Positions 1 to 8,698 of a stretch of DNA of 64,000 bases are shown one piece after another. The translations under genes and the position numbers were made by a program. Source of the DNA: a bacterium (lineage in GTDB: Bacteria; Zhuqueibacterota; QNDG01; JAGLOF01); NCBI GenBank assembly GCA_016934955.1, contig JAFGRY010000049.1, positions 228,008 to 292,007 of the forward strand. Reading direction: 5' to 3'. Every line of letters starts with the position of its first letter. Position 1 is the first letter of the stretch. The notes beneath the pieces are model-generated. The model was not told the DNA's origin, did no database searches, and saw only the letters and a list, made by a program, of their open reading frames with translations.

Positions 1-1729
1 AGATACGGACCATTTCCCGCCCCCGTCGGGGATCGAGTGCTGCAAGAATCGCGGCGGCGGCCCAGACGGGCAGCAGGATGATCGCGACTGCCAGATCGAA
101 CACCCGCTTGCAGCAGGCGTTTACCTCCCTGTACAGGGCCGGGCTGTAGGTGAGCACCCTGCCACCGCAGCTCATGTACGCCGGAGCGAACCCGGTAATG
201 TGCCCGGGATCGGGCACAGCCACGGCCGTATCGATATGGTCGGTTCTGCAGGCGAACAGTGTCAGTAATATAGTCTTTTCCTGCACCTTTTCAAAAGGAA
301 AAATGATTTCTTCGGCACGGTGCTCTCGTGCGAGACGCGGCAGATCCTCACTGGAACCGAGCTGCAGAACATCGTCGAGGCCTGCCTCCGCCCCTCGGTT
401 CCAGACTGTGTACCCGAGAATTCGGCGGCCGCAGCGGGGGTGATCGCCGATCCAGCGGGTGACCCCCCGTATGGAATCCTCCTCCCCGGCCAGAATAACG
501 GGAGTCCCCGGTATCGTCTTGCTCATCTCGCGCAGGATACGGAACACGAGATACCTCCAGCCCGATATAAAGAGCGTGTCGAGGACGGCCGCGGTGACCA
601 GCACCTGGCGGGAAAACGCGAACTGGGGAAAAAAGAAGGTGACGGCGGCGTTGAGAATCAAACCGGACAGAACGGCGGCGGCGGGTGTCAGATGTCCGGG
701 GCGGGGCCGTCCGTAAAGGCCCGCGCCGCTGAAGACGGCGGTCCACACGAGCGTGTAGACCCCGTTGATGAGCAGGTATGCCGTCCAGTGGCGAAGGTCG
801 CCGAACCGGATGAGAAGCGCCCCGGCCAGGCCCGCCTGCAGGAAGAGGCAGTCGGCCAGCCAGTAGCGAACGATCGCCAGAGGATGGATCAGGTATGCAA
901 GCAGCTGTTTTATCCAGATGCCGGCGATTATCACCGGTTTGGGAATGGACCAGGAATTGGTGAAATGCTTGCGCACAAAGACGTACATGGCGTCATAGAA
1001 CATCTTCAGGCCGGCGAAGGAGCGTCCGGAACCGCTTTTTCCCTTGTAGTGAACGATGCGCGTGCCCGGCAGATAAAAAATCTTCCAGCCCCGGGCGCGA
1101 ATGCGAAAGCACCAGTCCAGATCTTCACCGTACATGAAAAAAGACTCGTCGAGAGGGCCGGCCTGCTCCGCCGCTTCTCTGCGCACCACCATGAACGATC
1201 CCGAAATCGCCTCGACTTCACTAATCTCGTTCTCGTCCAGATAGGTGACATTGTACCGCCCGAACAGGCGGCTTTTCGGGAAAAGGGCGCTGAGCCCGGC
1301 GAGTTTCGTGAATGCAACCCAGGGAGTGGGATAACTTCTGCGGCAGGCCGGCTGCAGCGTCCCGTCCGGGTTGATTATTTTACACCCCGCCATCCCGGCT
1401 TCGGGATGACCCTCGAGAAAATCGACGCACACCTGAAAGGTGTCATCCATAATGAGCGTATCGGGATTGACGAGTGCGATCCAGCGTCCTGACGCCATCC
1501 CCAGGCCCTGATTGCTGGCCCGGGCGAACCCGCGGTTCTCCCGGTTTGTCACCAGGGAGACCGACGGAAATTCCCGCTGAACCATGACGACGCTTCCGTC
1601 GGGGGAATTGTTGTCGACGACGATTATCTCGGCGTCGAAACCCGCGAGGGAGCGCAGCAGCGAACGCAGGCACTGGCGCAGATAATCCCTGACATTGTAG
1701 CTGACGATTATGACTGAGAAATCGGCCAT
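1..1729 (-). CDS. GT2 glycosyltransferase fused to a WcaJ-like polyprenyl-phosphate sugar phosphotransferase; C-terminus truncated by window edge
   Basis: Manual minus-strand translation from ATG at 1729: MADFSVIIVSYNVRDYLRQCL... (GT2), ...FMYGEDLDWCFRIRARGWKIFYLPGTRIVHYKG..., then a hydrophobic stretch, then ...CCKRVFDLAVAIILLPVWAAAAILAALDPRRGREMV in the same frame (sugar transferase start). Not in the ORF track, probably because the ORF is open at the edge. Confidence 0.85.
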   Translation of the reverse strand, partial: MADFSVIIVSYNVRDYLRQCLRSLLRSLAGFDAEIIVVDNNSPDGSVVMVQREFPSVSLVTNRENRGFARASNQGLGMASGRWIALVNPDTLIMDDTFQVCVDFLEGHPEAGMAGCKIINPDGTLQPACRRSYPTPWVAFTKLAGLSALFPKSRLFGRYNVTYLDENEISEVEAISGSFMVVRREAAEQAGPLDESFFMYGEDLDWCFRIRARGWKIFYLPGTRIVHYKGKSGSGRSFAGLKMFYDAMYVFVRKHFTNSWSIPKPVIIAGIWIKQLLAYLIHPLAIVRYWLADCLFLQAGLAGALLIRFGDLRHWTAYLLINGVYTLVWTAVFSGAGLYGRPRPGHLTPAAAVLSGLILNAAVTFFFPQFAFSRQVLVTAAVLDTLFISGWRYLVFRILREMSKTIPGTPVILAGEEDSIRGVTRWIGDHPRCGRRILGYTVWNRGAEAGLDDVLQLGSSEDLPRLAREHRAEEIIFPFEKVQEKTILLTLFACRTDHIDTAVAVPDPGHITGFAPAYMSCGGRVLTYSPALYREVNACCKRVFDLAVAIILLPVWAAAAILAALDPRRGREMVRI

Positions 1730-1734
1730 AGGTG

Positions 1735-2481
1735 CTAGAGTTTTCCCAGGAGGCTGAGGATCCTGAGTTTCCAGACCTTCCATGCGGCTTCATGGATAAT
1801 CCCGGAGGTCATCTTGGAGGAACCGACCTCCCGGTCCATGAAGATAATCGGGATCTCTTTGATCGAAAACCCCTGTTTATAGACTTTGAAATTCATCTCG
1901 ATCTGAAAACAGTATCCGTCCGAGCTGATCTTGTCGAGATCGATGGATTCGAGGACCCGCCGCTTGAAACATTTGAAGCCGCTGGTCGCATCCTGAATAG
2001 GCATACCGGTAACGATACGGGTGTAGAGATTGGCCGACCAGGAGAGCAGCAGCCTCGACATCGGCCAGTTAATGACATTGACACCGGAAATGTAGCGTGA
2101 GCCGATGACCAGGTCGTACCGTTCCGCCTCCCGCAAAAACGCCGGAACGGCGCCGGGGTCATGGGAAAAATCGGCATCCATCTCGAAAATGTACTCGTAT
2201 TCCCGTTCCAGTGCCCAGCGAAACCCCGCCACGTAGGCGGTGCCCAGTCCGAGTTTTCCATCCCGTTCCATGAGCTCAATCCGTCCGGGATGGATCTGCT
2301 GGAGCGCCCGCACCGCATCCGCCGTTCCGTCGGGACTTCCATCATCGACGATGAGGATGGAGATTCGGGCATCTTTTTCCAGCACGATGGGAAGGAGTCT
2401 GCGCACATTGTCAACTTCATTGTATGTCGGTATGATGATCAGGACCGACGCGCCTGTCGGGTTCGCTTGTGTCACTGACAT
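1735..2481 (-). CDS. Polyprenol-phosphate mannosyltransferase (Dpm1-like GT2)
   Basis: IIIPTYNEVDNVRRLLP, VDDGSPDGTADAV, EMDADFSHDP, IGSRYISG, typical DPM1-family motifs. Confidence 0.9.
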   Translation of the reverse strand: MSVTQANPTGASVLIIIPTYNEVDNVRRLLPIVLEKDARISILIVDDGSPDGTADAVRALQQIHPGRIELMERDGKLGLGTAYVAGFRWALEREYEYIFEMDADFSHDPGAVPAFLREAERYDLVIGSRYISGVNVINWPMSRLLLSWSANLYTRIVTGMPIQDATSGFKCFKRRVLESIDLDKISSDGYCFQIEMNFKVYKQGFSIKEIPIIFMDREVGSSKMTSGIIHEAAWKVWKLRILSLLGKL

Positions 2482-2493
2482 TGTCTCCGCTGG

Positions 2494-2967
2494 TTACAGT
2501 TTTGCTCCCTGCTCGCGGAATGTACGCAGCTTTTCCCGGATTTCGGGATAGGAAGCACCCATGATATGAGCGGCGAGCACGGCGCTGTTCTTCGCCCCTG
2601 CCGATCCGATTGCAACGGTCGCCACCGGAATGCCGGGGGGCATCTGTACGATTGAATACAGGGCGTCAACGCCGTTCAGGGCGGAACCCTCAAGGGGAAC
2701 ACCGATAACGGGGAGAATCGTTTTTGCCGCGACAACGCCGGGAAGCGCGGCGGCCATGCCTGCACCGGCGATGATGACATCGTATCCATCCGATTCGGCG
2801 GCCGCTACCACTGCATCGAGTTTCGCGGCATTTCGATGAGCGGAGATGACCTGCATATCATAGGTGATTCCGAAATAGTCAAGAAATGGTCCCGCTTTTT
2901 CCATTACCGGCATGTCCGAAGTGCTGCCCATGAGGACCAGCACTTTCGGACCTGTCCTGTTCGTCAT
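2494..2967 (-). CDS. purE: N5-carboxyaminoimidazole ribonucleotide mutase
   Basis: VLMGSTSDMPVM, SAHRN, IAGAGMAAALPGVVAAKTILPVIGVPL; class I PurE. Confidence 0.96.
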   Translation of the reverse strand: MTNRTGPKVLVLMGSTSDMPVMEKAGPFLDYFGITYDMQVISAHRNAAKLDAVVAAAESDGYDVIIAGAGMAAALPGVVAAKTILPVIGVPLEGSALNGVDALYSIVQMPPGIPVATVAIGSAGAKNSAVLAAHIMGASYPEIREKLRTFREQGAKL

Positions 2968-3989
2968 TATTCAGTCTCCATGTCAAATATTGTTTTAAAC
3001 GAGTGGGCAATGATATCAAGCCGTTTCAGATAGGGAAGTTTATCTCTGTTCGGCGCGTACACGGCAAGGTCGATCATATAGATGCGTTTGGTGTACTCGT
3101 CGTAGAACGTGTAATTCCTGAACGGGCCGCCGGCGATTTTATCGTCATTGCCCCAGAGGCCGGTGGTGATGATCGCCGGACGGCCGAGAAACTCGCCGTG
3201 ATAGGAGAACAGATAGCTGCTTTCAACGTAATCACCGCTGTAGTATTTGGCGCCGACCCGGTTTCGCTCACCGACGACCCATCGTTCATTGAGATCCGAT
3301 TCCCGCCCTCCGTCGATCCAGCGGATGAATATCCACCGTTCCGGAAAAATTCTGCGGAACCACATGAATCCTTCATCGGGAAATTCCTGGGGAATGAAAA
3401 AATCATGCTGCATTCTCAGCGACCAGTTGTAGGTGGACATGAGCCTGGATGCCAGCGCCTTCTGTTCGCGCCGTTTGTACATGATCTTTTTAATTCTGTC
3501 GGTGACCACATCATCGAGCGTATCGAAGATAAGCCCCGAGTTCGCTTCCATGATCCTGCCGAGGGTTTCAGCATCCTTGCCAACGAGAATGAGCATGAAC
3601 TGGTCCCTGGACCACTGGCCCTCCTGGGTGATCAGGAAACGGTCGCCCCTCTCGACCTGGGCCCTGATTTCCGGATTGGAAACGACTTTATTAACGATCT
3701 CCCCGACCCTGCCTCTGGAGTCGAGGGTTGCCACCAGAACGAGATATTTGTACTTGGTATAGCGGGTAAAATCCTCTTCCGAGACGTGGACCAGCGTGTA
3801 AGCGGTCTCTTTCTGCGGCGTGCGGGTAACCCGTTCAAATACACGGGAGAGATCGGGATGAAGCCGGTCCCAGTCAGCCTGGTCGGCCATAACAGCGACG
3901 ACCCCTTCGGTTTCCCATGAATTGGGAAGTAGTCCGCAGGCGGCACCAGTGACCGCCAGAATAACGATGAACAGCAACGCCTTCTTCAT
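2967..3989 (-). CDS. DUF4837 family exported/lipoprotein-like protein
   Basis: N-terminal signal with Cys (VTGAACGLLPNS) and overall similarity to DUF4837 family. Confidence 0.7.
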   Translation of the reverse strand: MKKALLFIVILAVTGAACGLLPNSWETEGVVAVMADQADWDRLHPDLSRVFERVTRTPQKETAYTLVHVSEEDFTRYTKYKYLVLVATLDSRGRVGEIVNKVVSNPEIRAQVERGDRFLITQEGQWSRDQFMLILVGKDAETLGRIMEANSGLIFDTLDDVVTDRIKKIMYKRREQKALASRLMSTYNWSLRMQHDFFIPQEFPDEGFMWFRRIFPERWIFIRWIDGGRESDLNERWVVGERNRVGAKYYSGDYVESSYLFSYHGEFLGRPAIITTGLWGNDDKIAGGPFRNYTFYDEYTKRIYMIDLAVYAPNRDKLPYLKRLDIIAHSFKTIFDMETE

Positions 3990-4951
3990 GATGCATCTCC
4001 TGTACCATGGTGATGGACCGAACGCAGAGAAAAAATGACTCCACCCGGCAGCGAGGTAAACACCGCGACCAGGTAGGCCATGAACAGAAAGGTGAACGAC
4101 GGCTCCCCCCCCACACCCGCTGAGGCGAAAAGCACCATGCCCAGCCGTTCTCTGACGCCCAGGCCGCCGATGCTGACCGGAACCGAGGCCGCTATGGCGA
4201 TAACCGGTATGAATATGAGAAAATAAAGGGGCGACACCGTGACTCCGACGGACCTGGAAAGCAGATAGATTGTTGTAATTCGCAGCACCTGTACCGTGCA
4301 GGCAATGGCCAGAATGCGGAGAGCGAAGGCGCCATCGCGACTGAACTCCCCCACGGTGTGATGGATGGTCTGCAGTGAGACCTGTATCTTGCCGGGGACA
4401 ATTCTGCCGAAGAGCCGCCGGACGAGCACTGCGGTCCTGCTGCTGAAGAGCAGCAGCAACGCCGCGGCCCAGCCCGCCGGAATAACGAGCATGAGGAGGA
4501 TGAGCGGGGGGGTCAGCGCCCCGGTGAACAGCAGTCCGGGGAAGGTCGCAACCGCCAGAAAGGACATCATGAACAGGCCGGCGAATCGGTCGATGAAGAC
4601 GGCTGAGAACGCGGCGCTTCCGTTCCTGCTGACCCTTCTGACATCGAGGGTTCTGAACACATCGCCCCCGAGACTGCTGGGGAGAAAATTATTGAAAAAG
4701 AGTCCGATGAAGTAGAATGAGAGCGCCCTGCTGAACGGGATTCCGATCCCTGTGTACTCCAGCAGCAGCCACCACTGGCAGGCGCCGATGAGATAACTGA
4801 GGAAAAATATGCCGATGCCCGCGGCGATCCAGGCCGGGTCCGCCTGTGCGAACTGCGCAAAGATGGCAGCGACACCGATGGATCTCAGTGTGAGGGCGAC
4901 GAGAACAGCGCTGATGACTATTTTCAGCAGGGTTGTAAGCGTTCGTTTTAT
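3986..4951 (-). CDS. Lysylphosphatidylglycerol synthase TM / UPF0104-like membrane flippase
   Basis: ORF 3986..4660 extends in frame to 4951, giving (I/M)KRTLTTLLKIVISAVLVALTLRSIG...GACQWWLLLEYTGIGIPFSRALSFYFIGLFFNNFLPSSLGGDVFRTLDV, a family-typical N-terminus; the codon at the expected start is ATA. Confidence 0.8.
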   Translation of the reverse strand: MKRTLTTLLKIVISAVLVALTLRSIGVAAIFAQFAQADPAWIAAGIGIFFLSYLIGACQWWLLLEYTGIGIPFSRALSFYFIGLFFNNFLPSSLGGDVFRTLDVRRVSRNGSAAFSAVFIDRFAGLFMMSFLAVATFPGLLFTGALTPPLILLMLVIPAGWAAALLLLFSSRTAVLVRRLFGRIVPGKIQVSLQTIHHTVGEFSRDGAFALRILAIACTVQVLRITTIYLLSRSVGVTVSPLYFLIFIPVIAIAASVPVSIGGLGVRERLGMVLFASAGVGGEPSFTFLFMAYLVAVFTSLPGGVIFSLRSVHHHGTGDAS

Positions 4952-4972
4952 GGCAGACCTCTTTTTGCGTGA

Positions 4973-6016
4973 TCAATATCCGAGCTGCCCGGCAGACCGC
5001 AGCCGCTTGAAAAAGCAGGCGACGACAATACTTCCCCGGTACATGCGCCGGAGGATCACCCTCTCGTTACAGCCGGCCGGTGCGGGCCCTTTTCTCCCCC
5101 TGGCGATGGTTTTCGGCATTCTGCAGGCGCCGATAAAACCGGAAACAACAGCCGCAGCCCGCTTGAAGTCGAGCGTAACCAACGAAGCAACGATCGTTAC
5201 GGCTTCGAACAGCAATCGCACGGGAAACAGTAACACAAGAGCGGGCAGCGAGAGGTTTCGCAGCAGCATCAGGAGGTTGTTTCGGTGATTCAACACCATT
5301 TTCCTGTAGCTGTCGCTGCCGAGTGTGCCTCCCGACTGATGATACACGCGGGAAACGGGCTGGGACATGATTCGGTACCCGGCCCGCTGCAGGCGCCAGC
5401 AGAGATCGATTTCTTCCATATGGGCGAAAAAATCATCTTCCAGAAATCCGGCTTCCCTGACCGCCGCGGTACGGTACAGCGAGGCGGCGCCCGATGCCCA
5501 GAACAGGGGTGCGGAACGGTCGTACTGTCCGTGATCCTCTTCAAGATGGCCGAAGAGCCGGCCCCGGGCAAACGGGTAGCCCAGGATATCGATCTCACCC
5601 CCGGCTCCCCCTGAATAATCGAATCGGTCGCGGCGGTAAAAATCGAGGATTTTCGGCTGAACGGCCGCAATTGCCGGATCGCTTTCCGCCAGGGTGACCA
5701 GGGGCGCAAGCCAGTCCGGCTCCGGCTCGGCATCGTTGTTGAGCAGGACGACATAGGGCGTACGGGCGCACCTGATGCCGAGATTGCAGCCTGAGGCAAA
5801 CCCCAGGTTGGTCCCGGAGCGGACAATGACCGTGCCTCTTCTTCCTTCAGCCTCCTGAATACTGCCGTCGTCACAGCCGTTGTCGACGATGATGACCTGA
5901 AAGGAAGGATAACGGGTTTTTTCCAGTGCATCGAGACAGCCGGTCAGGAGCCCGTGTCCCCGCCAGTGGGGAATGATCACGCTGATATCCGGTAAGGCAG
6001 CAGGCATCGACGGCAC
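4973..6016 (-). CDS. GT2 glycosyltransferase, rhamnosyltransferase-like
   Basis: DISVIIPHWRGHGLLTGCLDAL, VDNGCDDGS, LLNNDAEPEPDWL, FFAHMEEIDLCWRLQRAGYRI. Confidence 0.88.
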   Translation of the reverse strand: MPSMPAALPDISVIIPHWRGHGLLTGCLDALEKTRYPSFQVIIVDNGCDDGSIQEAEGRRGTVIVRSGTNLGFASGCNLGIRCARTPYVVLLNNDAEPEPDWLAPLVTLAESDPAIAAVQPKILDFYRRDRFDYSGGAGGEIDILGYPFARGRLFGHLEEDHGQYDRSAPLFWASGAASLYRTAAVREAGFLEDDFFAHMEEIDLCWRLQRAGYRIMSQPVSRVYHQSGGTLGSDSYRKMVLNHRNNLLMLLRNLSLPALVLLFPVRLLFEAVTIVASLVTLDFKRAAAVVSGFIGACRMPKTIARGRKGPAPAGCNERVILRRMYRGSIVVACFFKRLRSAGQLGY

Positions 6017-8698
6017 TCAGGATTCAGGACCATTGTCCGTAAGCTCATCGAGCTTGCTCTTCATATACTGGTCACCGGGATTGAGTGCCACCCAGTTCAT
6101 CAGGAACGTAATCGCCTTTTCAGTCTGGCCGCTCTTCTCCAGCATGTAGACAAGCGCGGACGCGGTGGATCTGTCCCGGGAATTCAGTTCGAGAAGCCCT
6201 CGATATATGGTCTTGGCCGCTTCATAATCGTTGAAACGGTCCGTATAGTAATAATGGGCGATAAACCGCTGTTCATCGATACTGGTCTGTCTGCCGGGAA
6301 TGATCCGCTCGGCGCGCTCCCTGTGCTCTGCGGGGAGGCCGGCGGCCTGGAACTGATCGGCAACCCGCAGGGCCATGGTCTGCGACGGATAGAGAATGGT
6401 GCTGTCCGGGATCAGCGTGTCCATGGTCTCAAGCACCTCCCCCGCCTTATCCTGCATATCGGCCCGCAGGTAACTGCGGGAGAGCTCGATGAACGCCATG
6501 CGAAGATTGATGAAGAGCCTGATAATGCTGTTGTTGTAGTAGACATCGGGATTTCCGAGATTTCTGTACTGGAACTTCTCCAGAAGGTTTCTTTCCAGAA
6601 TATCCCGTTCCACATCGGGCACCGGGTACGGCATAAGTTTGTTGGTGAGGCCGTCGAGCCGGAAATAGCGGTCCAGCCCCAGGAGGCTTTCCTGAGAAAC
6701 GGTCGTGGCAAAATAGACCGGACGTCTCCACTGGTTGACGATGATAATACGCAGCACCATGAGATCCTTGACCATGAGGATGCTGGGATTGTTTTCCGGG
6801 TAGGTCGGCGGAATGTTGAATTTCACGGTATCAGGCATGGCGATGCGGTAATTGGAACCGTATTTTGCCCGCAGACGGCTCAATTCGCGGTCAAGCTCGG
6901 CCCGGGAGACAGGCAGTTCAAAAGGAGTGACCTCCCACTGCTGCGGATGAAGCTGGTCGATCCTGGCGTCGTCCATGGCGATATCGATGCGCGGTTCCTG
7001 ATCCCGCAGCTGCTTGATATACCAGGGGGTATTTAGCAGGGAGAGGCAGACGACGCGCACATCCTTTCGCACACCGTACACTTCCTGCAGGAACCAGAGG
7101 GGGAACGTGTCGTTGTCGCCGTTGGTGAAGAGAATAGCATCCTCTTCGCACGACTGCAGCATGTTGTAGGAGTAGTCGTAGGCCACATAGTTGCCCGACC
7201 GGTCATGGCTGTGAAAATTGAACGCGAACATATTGACGGGCACGGCCAGGAAAAGCAGCACAATCACCGCTCCCGACAGCACCCGCTTCAACGCCGTTCT
7301 GCTGCGGATCGCGGTTTCCACGGTTTCAAGAAGCGCGGCCATGCCGATGCCGATCCAGAGGGCGAAGGCGAAAAAACTGCCCACGTAGGAGTAGTCCCGT
7401 TCCCGGGGCTGGGGATCGACCTGGTTGAGATAGATAATGATCGCATAGCCGGTGATGAAAAAGAGGACGAGCACGGTTAGCGCCCGCTTCCAGTCTTTGA
7501 AAAAATGGTGAATGGCACCCCACAGCCCCACGATGAACGGCAGTCCGTAGAGACCGCGAAGGCTCACCATTTCGACCACCCGGTCAAGATAATCGACTGT
7601 CAGGCCCTTGCCGATGAACTGCCAGCCGAAGTAGCGGGTGAACATCATGTGCACCTGGTAACGCCAGAAATCAGCTTTGCGGTAGAGGAAGGTCAGGAAC
7701 ATGTCCTCCTCCCCGTACTGCTTTCTGGCCAGATAATCCTGCAGCCGTTCCCAGGTGCTGGGATCGTTCTCATTGATCGGCGGGGCCAGTCCCGCCCGCA
7801 GATAGATGACATAGTAAATGGAATAGGTAATGACGATGAGGCCCGGAATGATCCACCAGACCTTGAACACATAGCGGTCCTTGAAATAGATGTAGGCCAT
7901 GGTCGCGATCAGCCAGATCAGTCCGAACCATTTCAGGAATTGGCCGGCCTGCAGCTGATGCGCCTGAAGCTGCTGGTAGGTCATGCCGACCGGGTTGAAC
8001 TGAAAGAAGAGCACATACAGGATGAGCGGCACCGCGGCCTGGAGGGTGATCAGCAGCAGCAGTCTTCTCACCTGCAGATTGTCATGGAAAAGGGCGATCA
8101 TCAGGACCACCGGGAATGCGAGAATATTCAGCAGGTGAACGCCGATGGCAAGTCCGAAAAGGTAAAAGATGATGAGAATCAGGAGCATATTACCCTCTCT
8201 GCGGGCGCGCTCACCCCAGTAGAGCGCAAGCCAGACGACCAGGGCGGTAAAGAACATGGAAAACGCGTACACTTCGGCTTCCACGGCGTTGAACCAGAAG
8301 CTGTCGCTGAAGGCGAACGCCAGGGCGCCGAATCCGGCGCTTGCATAGAGAATCAGCCGGTCCTCCAGTGTGCGGGCGCTGCCGCGCCAGCGGCGGATGA
8401 GCTGCTCGATCACGAGATAGGTGAGAAGCACGGTTACCGCGCTCACAAACACGGAGAACAGGTTCACCCGCAGTCCGATATCCCCGGCAAGCGGCAGCAG
8501 CGTGAGCAGCCGTCCGATGAGCAGATACAGGGGCGCACCGGGAGGATGCATCACGCTCAAGGTGTAGGAGCAGGCGATAAATTCGCCGCAGTCCCAGAAT
8601 GATGTGGTGGGGGCGACCGTTCGCAGATAGGTCAGGAAAGCGATGATGAAGACGATAGCCCCTCCCGCCCGGAGCCAGAGACGATTGCTAGCGTTCAT
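6017..8698 (-). CDS. DUF2723 polytopic membrane protein (TMEM260-like), copy A
   Basis: YLRTVAPTTSFWDCGEFIACSYTLSVMHPPGAPLYLLIGR; DPQPRERDYSYVGSFFAFALWIGIG; start placed at internal ATG (MNASNRL). Confidence 0.88.
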   Translation of the reverse strand: MNASNRLWLRAGGAIVFIIAFLTYLRTVAPTTSFWDCGEFIACSYTLSVMHPPGAPLYLLIGRLLTLLPLAGDIGLRVNLFSVFVSAVTVLLTYLVIEQLIRRWRGSARTLEDRLILYASAGFGALAFAFSDSFWFNAVEAEVYAFSMFFTALVVWLALYWGERARREGNMLLILIIFYLFGLAIGVHLLNILAFPVVLMIALFHDNLQVRRLLLLITLQAAVPLILYVLFFQFNPVGMTYQQLQAHQLQAGQFLKWFGLIWLIATMAYIYFKDRYVFKVWWIIPGLIVITYSIYYVIYLRAGLAPPINENDPSTWERLQDYLARKQYGEEDMFLTFLYRKADFWRYQVHMMFTRYFGWQFIGKGLTVDYLDRVVEMVSLRGLYGLPFIVGLWGAIHHFFKDWKRALTVLVLFFITGYAIIIYLNQVDPQPRERDYSYVGSFFAFALWIGIGMAALLETVETAIRSRTALKRVLSGAVIVLLFLAVPVNMFAFNFHSHDRSGNYVAYDYSYNMLQSCEEDAILFTNGDNDTFPLWFLQEVYGVRKDVRVVCLSLLNTPWYIKQLRDQEPRIDIAMDDARIDQLHPQQWEVTPFELPVSRAELDRELSRLRAKYGSNYRIAMPDTVKFNIPPTYPENNPSILMVKDLMVLRIIIVNQWRRPVYFATTVSQESLLGLDRYFRLDGLTNKLMPYPVPDVERDILERNLLEKFQYRNLGNPDVYYNNSIIRLFINLRMAFIELSRSYLRADMQDKAGEVLETMDTLIPDSTILYPSQTMALRVADQFQAAGLPAEHRERAERIIPGRQTSIDEQRFIAHYYYTDRFNDYEAAKTIYRGLLELNSRDRSTASALVYMLEKSGQTEKAITFLMNWVALNPGDQYMKSKLDELTDNGPES

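Noticed and set aside
320-1492. 390-aa plus-strand ORF
   Set aside because: Antisense to the edge-truncated GT2 fusion gene, which has clear domain motifs.
7505-8602. 365-aa plus-strand ORF, His/Gln/Asp-rich
   Set aside because: Antisense to the DUF2723 membrane protein; composition reflects complement of hydrophobic codons.
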